A stretch of 64,000 nucleotides of DNA. Origin: Brachyspira hampsonii. Its GTDB lineage: Bacteria; Spirochaetota; Brachyspiria; Brachyspirales; Brachyspiraceae. The stretch lies in contig NZ_MDCO01000009.1 of NCBI RefSeq assembly GCF_001746205.1, positions 248,001-312,000 on the forward strand, written 5' to 3'. The notes beneath the pieces are model-generated. The model did no database searches. It had not been told where the DNA came from and saw nothing but the letters and a program-made list of their open reading frames with translations. Positions 25,917 to 34,788 of the stretch are shown here, piece by piece. The first letter of the stretch is position 1; every line of letters starts with the position of its first letter. Both the position numbers and the translations under genes were made by a program.

Positions 25917-26069
25917 TTTTATACTCCTTTAAAATAAAAAGTAGACATTTAATTGTTTTTATCATATAATAAATTATTATATTTTCAAGCAAAATATTAT
26001 TTACTATAGATATTTTTAACTTTTTACGATAATATATAATAAGATTTTAAATTTTTACGGGGCGTATAA

Positions 26070-28469
26070 ATGGATGATTATATAAAAAGTCTGCTTAAAG
26101 ATTTCTTTGAAGAAGCATTTGAAATGCTTGACAGACTAGAACAAAATATTCTTATTTTAGATAATGAAAGAAATAATGTTGATGCTATACAGGAAATATT
26201 CAGAGCGGTTCATACCCTAAAAGGAAGTGCCGGTGCTGTAGAGCTAGTTGAAACTCAAAAATATGCCCACAGATTTGAAGATTTACTAGATTTAATAAGA
26301 AATAATAAAATAGAAGTAGATGATGCTACTATAGATGTGCTTTTAAAAGGTATAGATATATTAAAAGACCTTATTAATACTGCAAGCGAAGAAAGTGAGT
26401 ATTCGGGAGATATAGAAGCTGAAATTAAAAAATTAGAAGATTTTAAAAATATGAAATTAGGTACTGCCCCTTCTGCACCTGCCAATGATTCGCCTGCTGC
26501 ATCTTCTGCCGCTCAGGCATCATCTCCTGAAGCCGAAAAAAAAGTTAATAAATATGAACTTCTTCCAAATGATAATGATTTATTAGGTATAATAAGAGAT
26601 AATGTTGAAGAGGGTGTAAAAACCAAATTAGTTCATGTAAGTTTTGATCCTGAAAGCCCTATGAGAACAGTTGGAGGTGTTCAGGTATTCGTTGCTTTAA
26701 AAGATGTAGGCGAAATAATGGGAAGTATTCCTCCTTTAGAATCTTTGGAGGGAGATGAGTTTTATGAGCATGTTACATATATACTTGCTACCATTAATGA
26801 AGATAAAACTATAATAGATGCTATTACATTGCCTGATGTTACTAAAGAAATATCTATTGAAGACATTATATTAGAGGAATATGAAAAATTCCTTCAAGAG
26901 AAAAAACAAAAAGAAGCAGCAGAAAAAACTAAAGAAGCTGCCGCACCTGCTTCAAATGCCGCAAAAAAACCTGATGCTGCTGCCAAAGGAGGAAAAGAGC
27001 ATAAAGTTGAAAGACAAAGTTCATTCTTAAGGGTAGAAAGTGATAGAATAGATGCTATGATGAATCAGGTTGGAGAGCTTGTAACAAATAAAAGTTCTTA
27101 TGTACAATATGATGATGATCTTACTTCATATCAAAAAATAATAGGTAATGGAATAAATGAAGTAAAAAGATACTATAGAGACAGTATTGTTCAGATACTT
27201 AGAAAATTTGAAGAGCATTTGCAAAAAAAAGAAGCCAAAGAAATTAGAAATACTTACATTGATGGATTCAATAATAAATTAAATGAAATTGTGAAAATGG
27301 AAGAAGAGTTTAAAAACACTTTAGATAAATTCAGAAACTCTTATCAGCTTCTTACTAGGGTAACAAATGAACTTCAGGAAACTGTAATGAAAATAAGAAT
27401 GCTTCCTATAGCTCAAACTTTCAACAGATTCCCTCGTCTTATAAGAGATTTATCAAGAGATTTAGGTAAAGAAGTAAAATTAGAAATGTACGGAGAAGAA
27501 ACAGAATTAGATAAATCTGTTATTGAAGTATTGGTAGATCCATTAGTACATATTATCAGAAATGCAATGGACCATGGTATAGAACATCCTGAAGACAGAG
27601 AAAAAGCAGGTAAGCCTAGAACAGGTACAGTTGTTTTAGGTGCTTCGCATGAAGGCAACTTGATAATTATTAAAATATCTGATGATGGTAAAGGAATGAT
27701 ACCCCAGAAAATATTTGAAAGTGCCGTTAAAAAAGGACTTGTTTCTGCTGATACTAAACTATCTGAAAAACAAATGCTTGAATATATATTTGCTCCGGGT
27801 TTTTCTACTGCTGCTAAAATTACAAATGTATCAGGACGAGGTGTTGGTATGGATGTTGTTAAGAAAAGTCTTGAAAAAATTAATGGTACTGTGGGTATAG
27901 AAACAGAATGGGGAAAAGGTTCTACTTTCTTCTTAAGAATTCCTCTTACTGTTGCCATTATTCAGGCTCTTATAGTTGATGCAGAAAAAGAATATTATGC
28001 AGTTCCTATCAACAGTATATTAGAAACTGTAAAAATAGATGTTAAAGATATTCAGGAATTGGAAGGAATAGAAGTTATTAAAGTTAGAGATGATGTTATT
28101 AATGTACTTAGCATCAAAGAATTATTCAGACTTCCTTCAAGATACAGCAATATAAAATCTTACTACGCTGTTATACTTTCTTCTGAAGGTAAAAAAGTTG
28201 CTTTGCTTGTTAATAACCTAATAGGCGAACAGGATATAGTTATTAAAACTCTTAAAGATAATATCACAAAAAGCGAAGGTTTAGCTGGTGCTACTGTTTT
28301 GGGTGATGGTACTGTAAGCTTTATTTTGGACATACAAACAATAGTAAGTCTTGGTACTAAGAGAATCATTGAAAGAGGAAAAGTTAATAATAATCAAGGC
28401 AGCAAAAATGATTTAAGAAGCTTTATTGAAAGATTGAAAAATAATGAAATACCTGAAATACCGCAATAA
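26070..28469 (+). CDS. cheA: Chemotaxis histidine kinase CheA
   Basis: A 799-aa cytoplasmic kinase. Domains: Hpt with phospho-His48 (FRAVHTLKGSAG), an Ala/Pro linker (~130-160), a P2-like response-regulator docking region (~165-285), a second Ala/Lys linker, dimerisation P3 (~310-450), ATPase (N box HIIRNAMDHGIE, G1 SDDGKGM, G2 GRGVGMDVV) and a C-terminal CheW-like domain (~665-799). P3 is longer than usual, with about 80 charged coiled-coil residues inserted between VGELV and ELQETVMKIRMLP. No cheW, cheY or mcp genes adjoin it here, so its partners lie elsewhere. Confidence 0.95.
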   Translation: MDDYIKSLLKDFFEEAFEMLDRLEQNILILDNERNNVDAIQEIFRAVHTLKGSAGAVELVETQKYAHRFEDLLDLIRNNKIEVDDATIDVLLKGIDILKDLINTASEESEYSGDIEAEIKKLEDFKNMKLGTAPSAPANDSPAASSAAQASSPEAEKKVNKYELLPNDNDLLGIIRDNVEEGVKTKLVHVSFDPESPMRTVGGVQVFVALKDVGEIMGSIPPLESLEGDEFYEHVTYILATINEDKTIIDAITLPDVTKEISIEDIILEEYEKFLQEKKQKEAAEKTKEAAAPASNAAKKPDAAAKGGKEHKVERQSSFLRVESDRIDAMMNQVGELVTNKSSYVQYDDDLTSYQKIIGNGINEVKRYYRDSIVQILRKFEEHLQKKEAKEIRNTYIDGFNNKLNEIVKMEEEFKNTLDKFRNSYQLLTRVTNELQETVMKIRMLPIAQTFNRFPRLIRDLSRDLGKEVKLEMYGEETELDKSVIEVLVDPLVHIIRNAMDHGIEHPEDREKAGKPRTGTVVLGASHEGNLIIIKISDDGKGMIPQKIFESAVKKGLVSADTKLSEKQMLEYIFAPGFSTAAKITNVSGRGVGMDVVKKSLEKINGTVGIETEWGKGSTFFLRIPLTVAIIQALIVDAEKEYYAVPINSILETVKIDVKDIQELEGIEVIKVRDDVINVLSIKELFRLPSRYSNIKSYYAVILSSEGKKVALLVNNLIGEQDIVIKTLKDNITKSEGLAGATVLGDGTVSFILDIQTIVSLGTKRIIERGKVNNNQGSKNDLRSFIERLKNNEIPEIPQ

Positions 28470-28505
28470 ATTAGCTTAAAGTAGATAATAATATTCTTAT
28501 GATTT

Positions 28506-29357
28506 CTATTTGATAATATTATATATATCATCTATTTTTACTATATTTTTTTTATTTTCTATTTCATAAACATCAGTTTGTATTAATAAGGTTTTAAGAT
28601 AGGGTATTTTTATAATATCGCTGTCTCTGTCGCCTATCATAAAAGAATTATATAAATCTATATTATATTTTTTTGAAGCAAGCAAATGCATTCCTGCTTC
28701 AGGTTTCCTAAGCATAGAAACTATATTATATGGTTCTAAATGTCCTTTTATATGATAAGGGCAATAATAAAAATCATCTATAACAGCACCGCCTTTTTTA
28801 TATTCATCGTAAATATATTTATGAACATTATTAACATCTTCATTAGTATAATAATTGTATGATACTCCTGCCTGATTGGTTGTTACTATTGTTATATAAC
28901 CTTTATCCTTTGCATATTTTACCACATCAATAAACTCTTTTTTTATTTTTACTCTGTCAGTAGTTCCTATATATCCCACATCCTCCATTAATATACCATC
29001 CCTATCTAAAAATAATGCCTTATTAATTTTTTTAGTATCATCTGCAAAATATAAAGGTATGGCATATAATATATTTTTATTAAATGCATTATATATCAAT
29101 TCATTTATATATTCTTTATTATCATTGATTTCTAATTTATCGTATATTTTTCCATTATGAATCAATAAATTATCATTGAATGAATATCCTGAGAGAATAT
29201 TTGTTATATCATTTTTTATTACTTTATAGTTTTTATCTATAGTATATAAGTTTTCTGATAATTCATTCTCTGTATTAAAATCTAATGACATTAATACAGA
29301 ATCTCTATCCAACTTTTTATAAAACTCATAAAAATAATTTTCTATATTATTATACAT
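28506..29357 (-). CDS. HAD-superfamily phosphatase with extra N-terminal domain
   Basis: 283 aa. Residues ~113-280 are a HAD subfamily IIIA phosphatase, like histidinol-phosphatase and heptose bisphosphatase GmhB: catalytic FLDRDG, VTTNQAG, RKPEAGM and GDRDSD. The zinc loop is partial: YYCPYHIKGH is there, but the second Cys pair usual in GmhB is missing. The N-terminal ~110 residues (alpha/beta, acidic) are extra and of unknown role. The substrate is probably a sugar phosphate for envelope glycans, by inference from the family. Confidence 0.8.
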   Translation of the reverse strand: MYNNIENYFYEFYKKLDRDSVLMSLDFNTENELSENLYTIDKNYKVIKNDITNILSGYSFNDNLLIHNGKIYDKLEINDNKEYINELIYNAFNKNILYAIPLYFADDTKKINKALFLDRDGILMEDVGYIGTTDRVKIKKEFIDVVKYAKDKGYITIVTTNQAGVSYNYYTNEDVNNVHKYIYDEYKKGGAVIDDFYYCPYHIKGHLEPYNIVSMLRKPEAGMHLLASKKYNIDLYNSFMIGDRDSDIIKIPYLKTLLIQTDVYEIENKKNIVKIDDIYNIIK

Positions 29358-29499
29358 AATCCAAAATCCTATATGATTTATGATTATCCAAGTTTAATAT
29401 AAAAAAACACTTTTTTCAACAAAAAGCATTATATTATTTATAATTGATTTTTTTTGTTTATGATATATATTATTTAAGCAATAATACGGAGATTATGAG

Positions 29500-30687
29500 A
29501 TGAATAATAATTTAACTACAAAAAATAATATAAAAAAATTTAATTATTTAAAAATATTAATACCAGCAATATCAACTATTCCTGTATGTATTTATATACT
29601 TACATTACAAAACATGGATAGAGGCTATATATTTCCAATATTTTTGAATATTCATTTTTTTATTAGTCTTTATTTATTTTGTTTTACTATAATTTTTCAT
29701 GTAAATAATTTAAATAAAAAACTTATTTTCATTACATTTTTATCATTTTTATTTATATCTTTAATAGCAATTTTTTCTAATATATCTTTTAATTATGTTT
29801 ATATGCCTCCTGCAAATACTCCAGACTTTCAAATATTAATAAATAGACTCATATTTTTTAATATAATATTCTTTGTAATAATGATGCTTTCATATAATTC
29901 ATTTAATGTAACAGATACTGATTCTATATCTGACTTTTTTACTTTATTTGCAGATACTTTTATATGGTTCTTAATAATTAATACAGGAAGCAGCACCATT
30001 TTAAGTATATTATTTTCTCTCCTTTTTATAGTTGGATTTTCTATAATGGAATTATTTTCAGCATCAACAGGAATCGGGTTTACAATAGCAAAATTTGTTA
30101 TATGTTCTATAATATTTTTATACGGATTCATACCATTTATATCATACTACATATATAATAATACCAAATCTGTAATATCGATTTATCTTTCAAGATTCTT
30201 TTTAGTAATAAACTTGTTTTCTATATTTATAATGATGTTTTTCATGCTGCCTTATGAAGCAAGACCATATAATAATAGATTTGTATATATATTATATAAT
30301 ATAATTTTATCATTAACTATAATTAATTTGATGTTCGCAAGAATGGATAAAAAATCAAATATATTCATAAAAGCAATGTATCTTATAGTGCCAATATTCG
30401 CATTACTCTTTGATATATTAACTATAACTGCAACTATATACAGAATAGTAAATTACGGACTTACTCCTAATAAATTAATATTAATCATTTTAAATATACT
30501 ATTTTTAATACATTTAATATTAATTTCTTTAAATACTATAAAATCTTTTATAAAGTCATTTCAAAACAGAGAGTATAATAATACTTTAAATATAGTCATA
30601 GATAATAAGCATTTAATGTTTATATATGTATATTTAGTATTTTCTATATTTGTATGTTTTGTAATGCCAATAATGTATATAAATTAA
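29500..30687 (+). CDS. Polytopic membrane protein, unknown function
   Basis: 395 aa, almost entirely hydrophobic, with about eleven helices and short Asn/Lys-rich loops. It has a short basic N-terminus and CGGAG eleven bases upstream of the ATG. No transporter signature or catalytic motif is visible. The gene overlaps the end of the convergent small gene at 30684 by 4 bp. I do not recognise the family. Confidence 0.7.
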   Translation: MNNNLTTKNNIKKFNYLKILIPAISTIPVCIYILTLQNMDRGYIFPIFLNIHFFISLYLFCFTIIFHVNNLNKKLIFITFLSFLFISLIAIFSNISFNYVYMPPANTPDFQILINRLIFFNIIFFVIMMLSYNSFNVTDTDSISDFFTLFADTFIWFLIINTGSSTILSILFSLLFIVGFSIMELFSASTGIGFTIAKFVICSIIFLYGFIPFISYYIYNNTKSVISIYLSRFFLVINLFSIFIMMFFMLPYEARPYNNRFVYILYNIILSLTIINLMFARMDKKSNIFIKAMYLIVPIFALLFDILTITATIYRIVNYGLTPNKLILIILNILFLIHLILISLNTIKSFIKSFQNREYNNTLNIVIDNKHLMFIYVYLVFSIFVCFVMPIMYIN

Positions 30688-30896
30688 ATTGATAAATAAT
30701 TACCAAATATATTTCTAGCATTAATTTTATTATAGGAGTCTCCTCCCCTCCAATTCATTAACTTTTCTGATAATTCTGTATACCTGTACTCTCTTTCTTC
30801 TTTGGCTTCTAAAATATACAAATATCCAAGTATTTCCAAAAGAATAATTCTTTCATATTTTGATGATTTCAATATATATTTTAATGCTCTCTGCAT
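30684..30896 (-). CDS. Small hypothetical protein (70 aa)
   Basis: A charged, helical 70-aa product (KYILKSSKYERIILLEILGYLYI, then EEREYRYTELSEKLMNW). It lies 35 bp downstream of the MarR gene on the same strand and could share its transcript. The ribosome-binding site is poor, so the start is uncertain, but amino-acid composition is that of a real protein. No family is recognised. Confidence 0.45.
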   Translation of the reverse strand: MQRALKYILKSSKYERIILLEILGYLYILEAKEEREYRYTELSEKLMNWRGGDSYNKINARNIFGNYLSI

Positions 30897-30931
30897 TTTA
30901 TTTGTAAAATCATTTTTTAATTCTCATAAAA

Positions 30932-31375
30932 TTAATTAAAAGGGTTATCCTTATCATGTATATTACTAAGAAGTTTATTTATTATAAATACTAAAGTTTC
31001 TTTTTCTTCATCAGTCATATTAGAAAACATAACTTCATTATTTTTTCTAATATCCTCAAATACAATTTCTTTCAATTTTTTACTTTTCTGGGTAAGATAT
31101 ATTTCTTTATACCTCTTATCTTCTAAGCTTACTTTTCTTTTTATAAAACCCTTTTTTTCAAGACGATATAAAGTACCTGCTATTGTAGGATTACTCAAAC
31201 CCAGAAAATTTTCTATATCCCTCTGATTTATAACTTTTTCTTCATTATGGTAAAGAAACATCAATATATCCATTTGGGAAGATGTAAGTTTATGTTTATC
31301 TAAAAATCTATTAAACCTATTGTCTAAAGTAGTATGCAATTCTTTAATCAATTTCCCTATAAAAATGTCTTCCAT
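30932..31375 (-). CDS. MarR family transcriptional regulator
   Basis: A 147-aa winged-helix regulator. The DNA-binding core is at ~35-100: LTSSQMDILMFLYHNEEK, QRDIENFLGLSNPTIAGTLYRLEKKGFI, and the wing KRKVSLEDKRYKEIYLT with the typical DxR. Dimerisation helices flank it. The ribosome-binding site GAGGAAAAG is good. It is downstream of oppA on the same strand but has a promoter of its own in the 71-bp gap, with a palindrome over it, so it is probably autoregulated. Whether it controls the opp operon is not shown. Confidence 0.88.
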   Translation of the reverse strand: MEDIFIGKLIKELHTTLDNRFNRFLDKHKLTSSQMDILMFLYHNEEKVINQRDIENFLGLSNPTIAGTLYRLEKKGFIKRKVSLEDKRYKEIYLTQKSKKLKEIVFEDIRKNNEVMFSNMTDEEKETLVFIINKLLSNIHDKDNPFN

Positions 31376-31404
31376 AATAACTTTTCCTCAGCAATCAAAT
31401 TTAC

Positions 31405-31424
31405 GCATATACTACATGATATAC
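31405..31424. promoter_or_regulatory. Candidate operator/promoter of the MarR gene
   Basis: An imperfect 20-bp inverted repeat (GCATATACTA / CATGATATAC) covers a - strand -10 (TATCAT). A -35 TTGATT lies 16 bases upstream. It is a plausible autoregulatory MarR site. Confidence 0.4.
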
Positions 31425-31446
31425 ATTTTTTTTCACAAATCAATAT

Positions 31447-33048
31447 TTATTTTTCTAAATAAGAGTATGAAAACTTATATTGAGCAAAAGGTATATAAAA
31501 CACATCTTTTAAATTAGGACTTTTTAATACAGCCGGTTCAAAATATGCTATAGGTATTATAACAGCTTCATCTTCTATAAGTATTTTTTCAGCTTTATGA
31601 AGTTCACGCATTCTGATGTTCTGATCTATAGTTCTTGAAGCGGCAATGATAGCATCATCAAAAGCCTTATTTGTAAATAAAGAGTGGTTTTTATATGAAT
31701 AGCTCACAAACATACTTAAAAAAGTAGTAGGATCATTATAGCTTCCTGTCCAGCTTGCTGCTGCCATAGTATAATTTCTTTCTGTTCTAAATGCATTTAT
31801 AAATGGGGCAAATTCCATTTGGGTAAGTTTAACATCTATTCCAAGATTAACTTTCCACATATTCTGAACTGCTTCAAACATAGGTATATCATTACTAAAA
31901 GTAACAAAAAACTCTAATACAGGAAATCCTTCTCCATTAGGATATCCTGCTTCAGCCATTAATCTCTGAGCTTCTTCTACATTCTTTTTATAATCTTCTT
32001 TATTAGTGCTTATATATTCACCAGCATTATCTCTGAAATATCCCTCAACATCTGTAACTCCCCAAGGCACTAGAGCTCCTGCAGGCTTACCGGATTTTAA
32101 TACATTATCTACTATATAGTTTCTGTCTATTGCAAGAGATAAAGCTTTTCTTACTCTTTTGTCTTTTAAAGTTTCATTAGTTGTATTTAACGCATAATAC
32201 TGAGTACCTATTCTTGTTGCAGTATCAATATAGCCTTCCTCTCTCAAAGTATCTATATCCTGATAAGGAAACTGATCTGAAAAATGTAAAGAACCCTCTT
32301 TTACTCCTGCAACTGCTGAATTAGGATTATCCATAAGAACGAATTTAATTTTTTCAGCAACTATCGTATCAGCTGCCCAATAATTAGTATTTTTTACAAC
32401 GGTAATGCTTTCATCTGGTTTTCTTTCATATAAAGCAAAAGCTCCGTTTCCTATACAAGTTTTAGGGTTTCTAGTCCAATTATCAGGATCTTTTTCCACC
32501 ATATCCTTTCTTACCGGTGAAAATACAGGTAAATTTACAAGCTCCAAAAAATAGGCTGTAGGGTACTCTAATTTCACCTCTAAAGTATAATCATCTATAG
32601 CCTTTATTCCAAACTCATCAACCGGCATATATCCGCCATTAACATTAGAAAAGTTAAGTATAGGCTCAAACAAATAACTAGGTTCGCTTGCCGTATCAGG
32701 ATCAACTACTCTTTTCCATGAATATTCAAAATCATGTGCAGTTAAAGGTTTTCCATCAGACCATTTTCCATTAGTTCTTAAATGAAATATATATGTAAGT
32801 CCGTCTTCGGATATTTCCCAACTTTCCGCAGCTCCGGGCTGAATAGCAATATCTTTATATTTTGTAGTTAAACACTCAAACAAATGAGTTACATAGGTAG
32901 AGCCTTGCAATGTTATATTCAAAGCAGGGTCTATGGTTTTTGGTTCTGCACCTAAATTCACATGTACAGTATTCTCGTCATTAACTTTTTTACTTGAACA
33001 AGAAGCAAAAACTATTAAAGAAATTAAAATTAAATAAAACTTTTTCAT
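31447..33048 (-). CDS. oppA: Oligopeptide ABC transporter substrate-binding lipoprotein OppA
   Basis: 533 aa, family 5 solute-binding protein with lipobox VFASC (Cys17). Signatures: LGAEPKTIDPALN, AESWEISEDGLTYIFHLR, KWSDGKPLTAHDFEYSWKR, and near the middle RKALSLAIDRNYIVDNVL. It captures peptides for OppBCDF. It is last in the opp operon after two glycosyltransferase-like genes but has a strong promoter of its own, so it can be made in excess. Confidence 0.93.
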   Translation of the reverse strand: MKKFYLILISLIVFASCSSKKVNDENTVHVNLGAEPKTIDPALNITLQGSTYVTHLFECLTTKYKDIAIQPGAAESWEISEDGLTYIFHLRTNGKWSDGKPLTAHDFEYSWKRVVDPDTASEPSYLFEPILNFSNVNGGYMPVDEFGIKAIDDYTLEVKLEYPTAYFLELVNLPVFSPVRKDMVEKDPDNWTRNPKTCIGNGAFALYERKPDESITVVKNTNYWAADTIVAEKIKFVLMDNPNSAVAGVKEGSLHFSDQFPYQDIDTLREEGYIDTATRIGTQYYALNTTNETLKDKRVRKALSLAIDRNYIVDNVLKSGKPAGALVPWGVTDVEGYFRDNAGEYISTNKEDYKKNVEEAQRLMAEAGYPNGEGFPVLEFFVTFSNDIPMFEAVQNMWKVNLGIDVKLTQMEFAPFINAFRTERNYTMAAASWTGSYNDPTTFLSMFVSYSYKNHSLFTNKAFDDAIIAASRTIDQNIRMRELHKAEKILIEDEAVIIPIAYFEPAVLKSPNLKDVFYIPFAQYKFSYSYLEK

Positions 33049-33082
33049 CGTACCTACCCTTAGTATGGTTTTAATGTGTGAA

Positions 33083-33110
33083 ATTATATTTTATTATGAA
33101 GTTTTGTCAA
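33083..33110 (-). promoter_or_regulatory. Promoter of oppA
   Basis: On the - strand TTGACA (33105-33110), 16-base spacer, TATAAT (33083-33088). Both hexamers are perfect. It lies in the 86-bp gap between the second glycosyltransferase gene and oppA. Confidence 0.7.
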
Positions 33111-33134
33111 CAAAAATATTTTTATATAACAAAA

Positions 33135-34772
33135 TTAATTTAATTTCTTTCTATACAAATTAAACAGCTCATTTGTATAAATTAATACAGAATTACTGTC
33201 AAATAAAAATTGTTCGCTATTATCATCAAAATCCGGCTTATTTGAGGTACTATACCAATAATATAATGATAAATTATGATGCGGTATTATTTTTATATTA
33301 CTATCATCTTTGGCATACAATGATGAATTTGTATTTTCTGTTATTAAATATTCTATTTTATAATCTTGATTAGTATAAGCATTTTCTTTTTTAGTTAAAA
33401 ATAAATTCATAGCATAATTAAAAATATTTCTTGAATACAGAGTAAAAGGTTTTCCATCAGCATCTTTAGCCATGTTTTTTACAATATCATAAGTAAGCCT
33501 TTGTTTTTTACCTATCAAAGAAAAATAGTCATTTTGTTTATAATAATGCCAAGGAACTGCCAGAATATGAATAAACATAAATATTATTAACAAATTAAAT
33601 AATTTAGTCTTTTCATAATATAAATAATTTGTAAATAATAAAATAGTAAAGAAAGATAATGCAAACATAGAAAAATGATAAACATATCCGCCTCCTTTAC
33701 CTTTTAAAATCATAGGACAAAGTATAGCCACAGGTATATACAAAAAATAAAAGAATAATACTTCTTTTAATACAGCATCATTTTTAAATCTTTTACCTCT
33801 AAATAAATCCTTCTTATATAAAAACATAATAGAATATACAAAAGAAGCAATTACTATAACATGAGAAACTATTATTGTAATTATCACTATAGGACTAAAT
33901 ATACCCCAATATGTTAATGCTGTTTTCACATCAAATTTATTTAATGTAAAAGTAGGAAATATTATTTGTGCATATATTTGAGGGAAGCGTTTATAAAATG
34001 GTACAGTATAACCTTTTGATAAATTAATCATCTTTAAAGAGTTATTAAATCCATTTTGAATCTCAGCTATTAAATACGGTAAATACAATAAAAATGATAT
34101 GAATACTCCTAAAGCTAAATATTTAAAATATTTTTTAGAATAATCCCTTTTAATGATTAAATAAACTAATAGAGTTGGAACTATACCATAATATACAGCA
34201 AAATGAAATTGCCCCATAATAGCTAAAACAGGAAATAAAAGTGAAGCAAAAACTTTTGAATATTTTTCATCTCTCAAGTACTCTACAAAAAACATACAAA
34301 ACAAAAATGAAAACATTACGACAGGATTAGGATTAGTAAAAGAAGTAACAGCTTCAAATATAATACAGTTAACTGCCATAAATGATGTCATAATTGCAGC
34401 AGAAACAAAACCAAATCTAAAATAAATCCAAATTAAAAATATAAATAAAACTAATAAATATAAACTAACATCAATAATTCTAGCGGTATAATAATTTTCT
34501 CCGCCCAAATTAAATAATAGTAAAAATTTAGAATAAAACCCAGCTCCCGGAACTCTTGCTATATCATCAACTAAAAGTCCGCTTGTAACTAATCTTGCAC
34601 CTGTATGCGGAATTTCTTTATTATCATGAGCTGTTCTCATCTCATAAAAATGCTGTTCATTATCATTAGATAAAAAATAATCTTTTTGAAAATAAAAGCT
34701 GGATATTAAACTTATTATAATAGATAATACAATTAACAATTTTAATAAAACATTTAATTTTGCATCACTCAT
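33135..34772 (-). CDS. GT-C type membrane glycosyltransferase-like protein, copy 2
   Basis: 545 aa with about eleven to twelve helices and a C-terminal soluble tail of about 110 residues. The first external loop is acidic (SNDNEQHFYEMRTAHDNKEIP), as in GT-C enzymes such as ArnT/PMT, which use polyprenyl-phosphate sugars. It is a paralogue of the upstream gene: ARxPGxGFY, TARIIxxxLxLL, FxNPNPVVMFSFxxFxMFxEY, QFHxAVYYxxVPT and YLPYLIAEIQNGF align throughout. It has ribosome-binding site AGGA and a 16-bp gap after its partner. It lies inside the opp operon. Confidence 0.72.
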   Translation of the reverse strand: MSDAKLNVLLKLLIVLSIIISLISSFYFQKDYFLSNDNEQHFYEMRTAHDNKEIPHTGARLVTSGLLVDDIARVPGAGFYSKFLLLFNLGGENYYTARIIDVSLYLLVLFIFLIWIYFRFGFVSAAIMTSFMAVNCIIFEAVTSFTNPNPVVMFSFLFCMFFVEYLRDEKYSKVFASLLFPVLAIMGQFHFAVYYGIVPTLLVYLIIKRDYSKKYFKYLALGVFISFLLYLPYLIAEIQNGFNNSLKMINLSKGYTVPFYKRFPQIYAQIIFPTFTLNKFDVKTALTYWGIFSPIVIITIIVSHVIVIASFVYSIMFLYKKDLFRGKRFKNDAVLKEVLFFYFLYIPVAILCPMILKGKGGGYVYHFSMFALSFFTILLFTNYLYYEKTKLFNLLIIFMFIHILAVPWHYYKQNDYFSLIGKKQRLTYDIVKNMAKDADGKPFTLYSRNIFNYAMNLFLTKKENAYTNQDYKIEYLITENTNSSLYAKDDSNIKIIPHHNLSLYYWYSTSNKPDFDDNSEQFLFDSNSVLIYTNELFNLYRKKLN

Positions 34773-34788
34773 ATTTAATCCTAATAAA

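Noticed and set aside
27413-27958. 181-aa frame on the - strand
   Set aside because: Lies wholly within cheA, whose motifs are intact; it reads through the opposite strand of conserved kinase boxes.
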